NCBI GenBank assembly: GCA_964626885.1
Contig: CAZVJA010000238.1
Coordinates: 1-7,838 of the forward strand
Length of the DNA: 7,838 nucleotides
Reading direction: 5' to 3'
From: CAZVJA01 sp964626885
GTDB lineage: Bacteria > Planctomycetota > Planctomycetia > Planctomycetales > Planctomycetaceae
The notes under the pieces: model-generated
Seen by the model: only the letters and a program-made list of their open reading frames with translations
Database searches by the model: none
What the model was told of the DNA's origin: nothing
Position numbers and translations under genes: made by a program
Part shown: positions 6,594 to 7,838 of the stretch, piece after piece
How positions within the stretch are numbered: the first letter of the stretch is position 1
How the letters are laid out: each line of letters opens with the position of its first letter

Positions 6594-7043
6594 TCAATTC
6601 TCAAAGGCCTGGGTGGCCATGTCGTCGAATTTTGGGAGATGCTGCTGAAGAAATTCGGTCCAGAGAGCTTGATCCCAGATTTCCGCGTGGTCGTGGACAC
6701 CGAGCAGAACCACGTCGTGCCGTAATTGCGCATGCTCGACCAGCCGTTCCGGAATCCGAATCCTTCCTTGGCTGTCCAGCGCGACATGTTCGGCCCGAGC
6801 GTAGAAGAGTCGCAGGTAGTTTCTAACCTCCGCGCGATTTGACGACCGATTCGCCAGCCGCTCCGCCAGGAGATGAAACGCGTCGGGTGAGTAAACCGAC
6901 AAAGATCGCTCCGTCCCTGGGGCAACGTACAGGCTGCTGAGTTCTCCCTCCGTGAACTGCTTTCTGAGTTGCTTGGGAAGTGCGATGCGGTGCTTTTCGT
7001 CGAGGATTCGTTGGAATGTCCCGCTGAGAGCCACTTGCACCAC
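6594..7043 (-). CDS. mraZ: MraZ, dcw-cluster transcriptional regulator
   Basis: MraZ is a DNA-binding ring-forming protein with two tandem SpoVT/AbrB-like folds. It represses its own promoter and modulates dcw genes in the species studied. In the 149-residue form called here, the first half (about 5-50) carries SGTFQRILDEKHRIALPKQLR, equivalent to the family's GEYxHxLDxKGRxxLPxxxR. The second half (about 84-125) carries ALDSQGRIRIPERL and HDHAEIWD. The first signature reads DEKHR instead of the usual DxKGR; the second, DSQGR, is canonical. The frame is open upstream to a TTG at 7154, but a GTG cluster (7043, 7040, 7034) preceded by GAGGAG (7053-7058) gives the usual family length and begins just before the first strand, so 7043 was chosen. 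The ATGs at 7136 and 7094 lack a ribosome-binding site. The family call is firm; the start is accurate to a few codons. Confidence 0.88.
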   Translation of the reverse strand: MVQVALSGTFQRILDEKHRIALPKQLRKQFTEGELSSLYVAPGTERSLSVYSPDAFHLLAERLANRSSNRAEVRNYLRLFYARAEHVALDSQGRIRIPERLVEHAQLRHDVVLLGVHDHAEIWDQALWTEFLQQHLPKFDDMATQAFEN

Positions 7044-7093
7044 TTTTCCCCACTCCTCACCACTGCGGGCCAACTTTACCAACCCCCGTCCCA
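7031..7093 (-). promoter_or_regulatory. Candidate MraZ operator: phased TGG boxes over the mraZ start
   Basis: On the minus strand, TGG occurs with its T at 7093, 7081, 7072, 7062, 7052, 7042 and 7033, so the spacings are 12, 9, 10, 10, 10 and 9 nt. The last four boxes read AGTGGTG, AGTGGGG, AGTGGTG and AGTGGCT. MraZ is known to bind direct repeats at about one helical turn (TGGGN boxes with 5-nt spacers in Escherichia coli; AAAGTG(T/G) boxes in Mycoplasma), and these boxes resemble both. The array covers the GAGGAG ribosome-binding site and possible GTG starts, so bound MraZ could block its own expression. Binding here is inference. Confidence 0.55.
7053..7058 (-). promoter_or_regulatory. 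mraZ ribosome-binding site
   Basis: GAGGAG on the minus strand lies 9 nt before the GTG at 7043 and 18 nt before the GTG at 7034. It is the only strong Shine-Dalgarno sequence near any candidate mraZ start, and it decides the start called here over the longer TTG or ATG alternatives upstream. Confidence 0.6.
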
Positions 7094-7135
7094 TAATCAA
7101 GGGGGATTGGAATGACGTGACACAGCCGCGCGCCA

Positions 7136-7201
7136 TTTTCGCGCGCAGGTCCAACGCAGATGAGGAATTGCAGATTTTGAAATTCTTTTTCGCGCGCGAA
7201 A
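7136..7201. repeat. GCGCGCGAAAA direct repeats and palindrome upstream of mraZ
   Basis: The 11-mer GCGCGCGAAAA (minus strand) occurs twice, at 7136-7146 and 7187-7197, exactly 51 nt apart. The second copy is part of a perfect 14-nt palindrome, TTTCGCGCGCGAAA (7188-7201). The two copies lie between the glycosyltransferase stop and mraZ, where the mraZ promoter is expected. They could be protein-binding sites; no consensus promoter is convincing nearby. Confidence 0.5.
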
Positions 7202-7206
7202 GAGAA

Positions 7207-7222
7207 GAGGCGCAAAGGCCTC
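7207..7222 (-). terminator. Possible weak terminator after the glycosyltransferase gene
   Basis: GAGGC (7207-7211) and GCCTC (7218-7222) form a 5-bp stem with a 6-nt loop. On the minus strand it is followed by the T-rich run TTCTCTTT. It lies about 20 nt after the glycosyltransferase stop. The stem is short and the T-run is interrupted, so this is tentative. Confidence 0.3.
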
Positions 7223-7242
7223 AAAGCGGGGTGCTCGGCCAC

Positions 7243-7838
7243 TCAATCGCCGAGAAGCTCACGATACAGCTGCTCGTAGTCCGCGACAATTCTGTCCCAC
7301 GTAAGCTCTTTAGCGACAAACTCTTGCGCCGCTGAACCCATGGCTCGCCCCTGCGCGGGGTTCGCCAACAGTAATGCCAGCGCCCCAGCGAATTCCTGCA
7401 CCGAACCGGGCGGAACCAGGATCCCCGTCTCGTGCTGCAGGACGAGTTCGCTCAAACCTTCGACATCGAACGCGACGACCGGCAGCCCTGCCCCCATCGC
7501 CTCCAGCACGACGTTCGGCATCCCCTCCCAACGTGAGGGGAGCGCAAAGCAGGTTCCCGCCCGCAGCAGCTTCGGCACATCATTTCGCCGCCCCGCGAAA
7601 TGGATTCGATCCTGCAACGCATGCTCCTGCACCCACGCGTGCAGTTGTGCGCGCAACGGGCCGTCACCAACCATCAACACATGCAGATTGTTGTGCGTCG
7701 AAAACAAACCCTTAACCGCGTTCAGCAACAAGAACGGACCTTTCTGCGGATCGAGCCGCCCCACGAACAGCACCGTGTTGCTTCCCGCGGGAATTCCGAA
7801 CTCGCTGAGATCCGCGGGAGCGGCATTGCGAAACATTT
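7243..7838 (-). CDS. GT-B glycosyltransferase, family 4 type (C-terminal part)
   Basis: About 197 residues of the C-terminal, nucleotide-sugar-binding Rossmann domain of a GT4-type retaining glycosyltransferase are present. The features seen are the domain-opening VLFVGRLDPQKGPFLLLNAV, VLMVGDGPLRAQL, IHFAGRRNDVPKLL and the EX7E catalytic/donor-binding motif in SRWEGMPNVVLEAMGAGLPVVAF, followed by LVLQHETGILVPPG. The frame stays open to the window edge, so the N-terminal acceptor domain (normally about 170-200 residues) lies outside. The methionine near the edge is inside the gene, not its start. Such enzymes build surface polysaccharides, lipopolysaccharide or glycolipids; the sugar donor and acceptor cannot be deduced. 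The stop is 199 nt before mraZ, so linkage with the dcw genes is uncertain. Confidence 0.9.
   Translation of the reverse strand, partial: MFRNAAPADLSEFGIPAGSNTVLFVGRLDPQKGPFLLLNAVKGLFSTHNNLHVLMVGDGPLRAQLHAWVQEHALQDRIHFAGRRNDVPKLLRAGTCFALPSRWEGMPNVVLEAMGAGLPVVAFDVEGLSELVLQHETGILVPPGSVQEFAGALALLLANPAQGRAMGSAAQEFVAKELTWDRIVADYEQLYRELLGD

Noticed and set aside
7044..7154. Longer mraZ forms starting at TTG 7154, ATG 7136 or ATG 7094
   Set aside because: They would add 17 to 37 residues with no family counterpart and lack a Shine-Dalgarno sequence; the GTG at 7043 follows GAGGAG and gives the usual MraZ length.

Overview
The window reads as a GC-rich bacterial chromosome segment, probably from a planctomycete. 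This is inferred from the style of the proteins, the partly dismantled division/cell-wall (dcw) cluster and the GC-rich repeats. It was not tested by any search. All eight supported genes lie on the minus strand, so transcription runs from position 7838 toward 1.

Layout in transcription order: (1) the C-terminal part of a GT-B glycosyltransferase (family 4 type), cut by the window edge at 7838; (2) a 199-nt gap with GCGCGC-rich repeats and a ladder of TGG boxes at about 10-nt spacing, ending at the mraZ start; (3) mraZ, a transcriptional regulator with two SpoVT/AbrB-like halves; (4) a 400-nt gap with a strong intrinsic terminator; (5) rsmH (mraW), the 16S rRNA m4C1402 methyltransferase; (6) a 553-aa membrane-anchored protein with a long disordered linker and two C-terminal LysM domains; (7) a 98-aa FtsL-like protein whose ATG overlaps the LysM gene's stop (ATGA); (8) ftsI, a class B penicillin-binding protein with intact SxxK, SxN and KTG motifs; (9) a 237-nt gap with a nested palindromic repeat; (10) a small MTH1187/DUF77 thiamine-binding protein; (11) a flavin reductase-like FMN-binding protein.

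Genes 3 to 8 form a dcw-type cluster (mraZ, rsmH, ftsL-like, ftsI) with two departures from the standard order. A LysM protein sits between rsmH and the ftsL-like gene, and no mur gene follows ftsI, where murE is usual. The LysM, FtsL-like and FtsI proteins each have one N-terminal membrane segment and a large outer portion, so a joint role in septal or envelope peptidoglycan synthesis is the natural inference. The most notable regulatory signals are the phased boxes over the mraZ ribosome-binding site (a candidate autoregulatory operator) and the terminator that separates mraZ from rsmH.
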